Made by a program: the position numbers and the translations under genes. The notes under the pieces were generated by a model that saw only the letters and a program-made list of their open reading frames with translations, made no database searches and was not told the origin of the DNA. A stretch of 64,000 nt of DNA from Coriaria nepalensis (Eukaryota > Streptophyta > Magnoliopsida > Cucurbitales > Coriariaceae): assembly GCA_027186245.1 (NCBI GenBank), contig CP114487.1:4025001-4089000 (forward strand), given 5' to 3'. This document shows positions 61,148 to 64,000 of the stretch, one piece after another (positions within the stretch are counted from its first letter, which is position 1; the number at the start of each line of letters is the position of its first letter).

Positions 61148-63463
61148 GTTTGGCACCGATCGTGAGGACATTGTTTGGTCTCCATTTTTGAAAGTTCTTT
61201 AACTTAGGATTTATGAGTTGGGTGTGCAAGGGAGTTTAAAAAGATGGAATAAGCTAGTGAGAATTCTCAAGGATACCAACCACTTCCTCCTTTGCCAAAT
61301 GTCTATGAAAGGAGAAAAAGAAGTTCCACTAGTGGTATAGGAGAAATAGCTGCAGGGGGAATCCCCACCCTAGAGACTAGCATGGGGGAGAATGAGGAAG
61401 TTATTAGCAGATTAGTGCAAGCTGTCAATGTCATCCAAAGAACTATGATGGATTAATGGGAGCAAATGAACCAGTCCATCGATGAGAGGATTGAACGGGC
61501 TATGCAGTGTATTCGAATGAGTTGGGAGCTCAGCAGGTAACTCATCCACCTCCTCAACCCTAAGTAGAGGACAACCCTATGAATAAAATGTAAAGTGTTG
61601 TTCAACTTATTGGAGTAGGAAAAAGAGGAAGAGACAACCCTTTTCCTCATAGGATTTTGGATTATCATAAGCTTAGGATGTTCAAACCTCCTCCGTTCAA
61701 TTCGTATACAAAAGACTACGATTCGAGTGACTGCTTTGAAGCTTACAGAACCACTATAATGTTTAACTTCCTAAGTTATGAGTTGATATGTCAAGCCGTT
61801 CATATTACTCTGACTAGCCTGCCAATTGATTGGTAATCCTTAGCTCCCGGCTCAATCGATTCATTTAGTAAAATAAGGACTTAGTTCGTGACTGGTTTCT
61901 TGTAGGCCAAAGACACGTAAGAAACCATTGGTCAACCTCCACCGATTAAACAACAACCTGATGAGTCCTTAAGTGACTACACTAATCGGTTCCAAATGAA
62001 AGCTCAGAGGGAGGACCGACCAGCTAATCATGGGTTGTTGCATGCATTTTTGGGGGGCACCACTAATGACAAGCTACTATAAGAGTCTAATAAGAGACGT
62101 TTTGAATCATTTGTTAAGGCATTGAAGGAGGCGAGTAAGATTCCTTGCAATAGTAACATTCAAGCAATGCAAGCTAAAGAAAGGTAAAATCAAACTGAGT
62201 ACTTTAAAGGTGGATTAAATCCAAAGAAGAGGAAGAAAGGTTTAAGAGGAGGGATAAAATGGAGAGAAGATGGCAAGAAAAAGAAGGAAAATGAGAAGGC
62301 CTATCTATAAAGAAGGAAAATAGTTGCTACAACTAGGTAAACTTTCACTCTTTTACGAAGAGTATTGAAGTGATCTTCATCATGATCATAATTTGTACTA
62401 CCATTATCATGGGGATCATGGAAATAAAATTAATGATTGATTCCACCTTAAGAGGGTGATCGAGAGGTTGGTACAATAAGGATGGATCAATAATTTTATC
62501 CAAAGGGGTGGATGAGGAAGAGATAATTGAGGTGATAAGTAAATTGAGAATCGTGAATGAGGTAGAGGAGTAAGGCCCAAGCTGAATTTGGAACACTAAA
62601 GGATCCATGGTTTTATCTATGTTATTGTTAGAGGTCTAGAAAAGGTGATAGTTGAAGTCATAGGAAGGATTGGTACCGAGATTTGACTCAGGTTGAAGTG
62701 TTCTACATAAAGCCTTCATCAAAGGCTGTAGACAATTATGGATATAGTGTTCAATCAAAGTGATGAAGATGAGATAGTCTACCCACACAATTAAGCCTTG
62801 GTTGTCTCAACGAATATATCTAATCTTATTATTCATCGTGTCTTAGTCGATATAGGGAGTGCAATGAACGTGATCTCTTTATCTACCTTTGAGAAGATGA
62901 GGATTAGTAATGCTAAGCTAGAACTAATAACACTTCACTCACCTATTTTTCCAGAAAATTGTTGACATTGACAAGCATAATCTCTCTTCCCATGACCTCG
63001 TGGGAAGTACATGTAGAACAATGATCATGGTAAAGTTTATGATTATGAACTTTATCTCTAGGTCAATGCTATCCTCGGACGACTATCTATTGAAGTTGTG
63101 GGGGTCATGATATCCACCAAATATTTGGTAATGAAGTTCCCAACCAAGAATGAGGTTAGCGTGGTCCGAGGAGATCAACTAAAAGCTACAAAATGTTATC
63201 TAGCCTCAATCAAGAGTAAGGAAGTTGATGGGACTAAAGAGGTGAATGTTATCATGAAGTACACTGAAGATAATGAAAAGGTGTATGAAGAGAAGAATAA
63301 GAGGGAAGATAAAAAGAAGAAGGCCAGGGCCTCTTCTGTCGAGCCACTTCATCGGAGCTCAATGTGTGGTGATAACACTCTGAATGTTAGAGTTGGTCTG
63401 GTCGAGGCTGAACTAAACAAGATCAACTTATACTTGAAAAAAAACTTAAAACTCTTTGCATAG
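60519..63463 (+). mobile_element. Ty3/gypsy retrotransposon, 5' part, decayed
   Basis: After the LTR and primer site the gag frame starts at about 61243 but has a stop at codon 3. The gag core reads KMFK-like KLRMFKPPPFNSY (61670-61710), DESLSDYTNRFQMKAQ (61960-62007) and HAFLGGTTNDKLL. A degenerate aspartic protease has VLVDIGSAMNVISL (62842-62880, DIG instead of DTG/DSG). 63098-63463 encodes the protease-RT linker (STKYLVMKFPT, VVRGDQLKATKCYLASIK). Stops and frame changes occur throughout. RT and integrase are absent before the window ends. Confidence 0.85.
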
Positions 63464-64000
63464 GACCCATTCGAGCTAATAGGAATTTCGAAAGAGGTGA
63501 TTCTCTATAAGCCTCTTCGCTGCATATCAAACAAAAGAAAAGAGAGTATTTTCCCTTTATTTTTTCCGAGCTTATTATCTCGTGTGTTGAGATCCTAAGT
63601 AAAAATTTAACCACAATCGTATAGATAACGGTTAGAGGGTAAACATGTATGGACCTCTCCATCTTTATTAGAAGAGTTCTATAATCAAGAAGAAAAGTAT
63701 TCCTTCTTCTTTAATCTTGATTTAGTTTACAGAGATTTACTATACGTTTTGTAAAATATTATATGCGATATAATGTCATATGATCGATCTAGAAACTATG
63801 CATGTTACGATGTGATCTGAATAAAATTTTAAATAGTTATTTTGCTATGTTCATTCTATTATATGTGTCCATACGTTTCCTAAAAAAATGGTCACAGGTC
63901 ATTTAGCTTGGACCCACGTGGTCCCAAACTTTGAAATAAAATTTTCAAAGTCCAAGTCAAATTAAATGTTCTGCCCAACCAAAGGCTGAATGGCCACGGG
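63464..64000. other. Non-coding DNA to the window end
   Basis: AT-rich sequence downstream of the gypsy linker frame. No RT domain follows, so the element is either interrupted here or continues in decayed form. Nothing else is recognised. Confidence 0.5.

Overview
This is a stretch of flowering-plant nuclear DNA, most likely from a eudicot. The genes have many GT-AG introns, the intergenic DNA is very AT-rich, and the protein families (JAZ, OXS3-like, profilin pair, CBM43-type GH17) are plant families. The species cannot be named from the sequence alone. I recognise eight protein-coding genes; the first is cut by the window start.

Layout. 1-5589 (+): the 3' part of a PP2C / cyclic-nucleotide-binding / kinase-like fusion gene. 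9214-11580 (+): DERLIN-1-type ERAD protein. 12336-13894 and 21795-23195 (+): two profilins in tandem, separated by about 8 kb of decayed retrotransposons. 28659-31155 (-): a GPI-type beta-1,3-glucanase (GH17 plus X8/CBM43). 36864-37658 (+): an OXS3-like protein. 38909-44209 (-): arginyl-tRNA synthetase in 18 coding exons, with an upstream exon that adds an apparent organellar presequence. 49814-51475 (-): a JAZ10/TIFY9-type jasmonate repressor whose Jas motif is split by an intron. From about 51.5 kb to the end there is no convincing host gene, only repeats.

Between the genes the DNA is a mosaic of old mobile elements: Ty3/gypsy gag and RT pieces (16.4-21.3 kb, 46-49 kb, 60.5-63.5 kb), a minus-strand Ty1/copia pol (25.2-26.8 kb), a minus-strand L1-type LINE (33.3-36.2 kb) interrupted by a 129-bp solo-LTR-like insertion, MITE/hAT-like elements and a DUF1985/Ulp1-like transposon-associated fragment near 54.6 kb. 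All coding frames in these are broken.

The order DERLIN-1, profilin, profilin, GH17 glucanase matches, from memory, Arabidopsis At4g29330-At4g29360, so this part looks like an old collinear block stretched by transposons. The genes otherwise act in separate processes: ER quality control, actin dynamics, callose or wall turnover, stress response, translation and jasmonate signalling. I found no bacterial-type operon, CRISPR array, rRNA or tRNA gene. The points most worth following are the two in-frame starts of the ArgRS gene, with no AUG between them in the spliced transcript; the loss of the usual catalytic and ligand-binding residues in the kinase-like and cyclic-nucleotide-binding domains of the first gene; and the Jas intron of the JAZ gene, whose retention would give a stop immediately.
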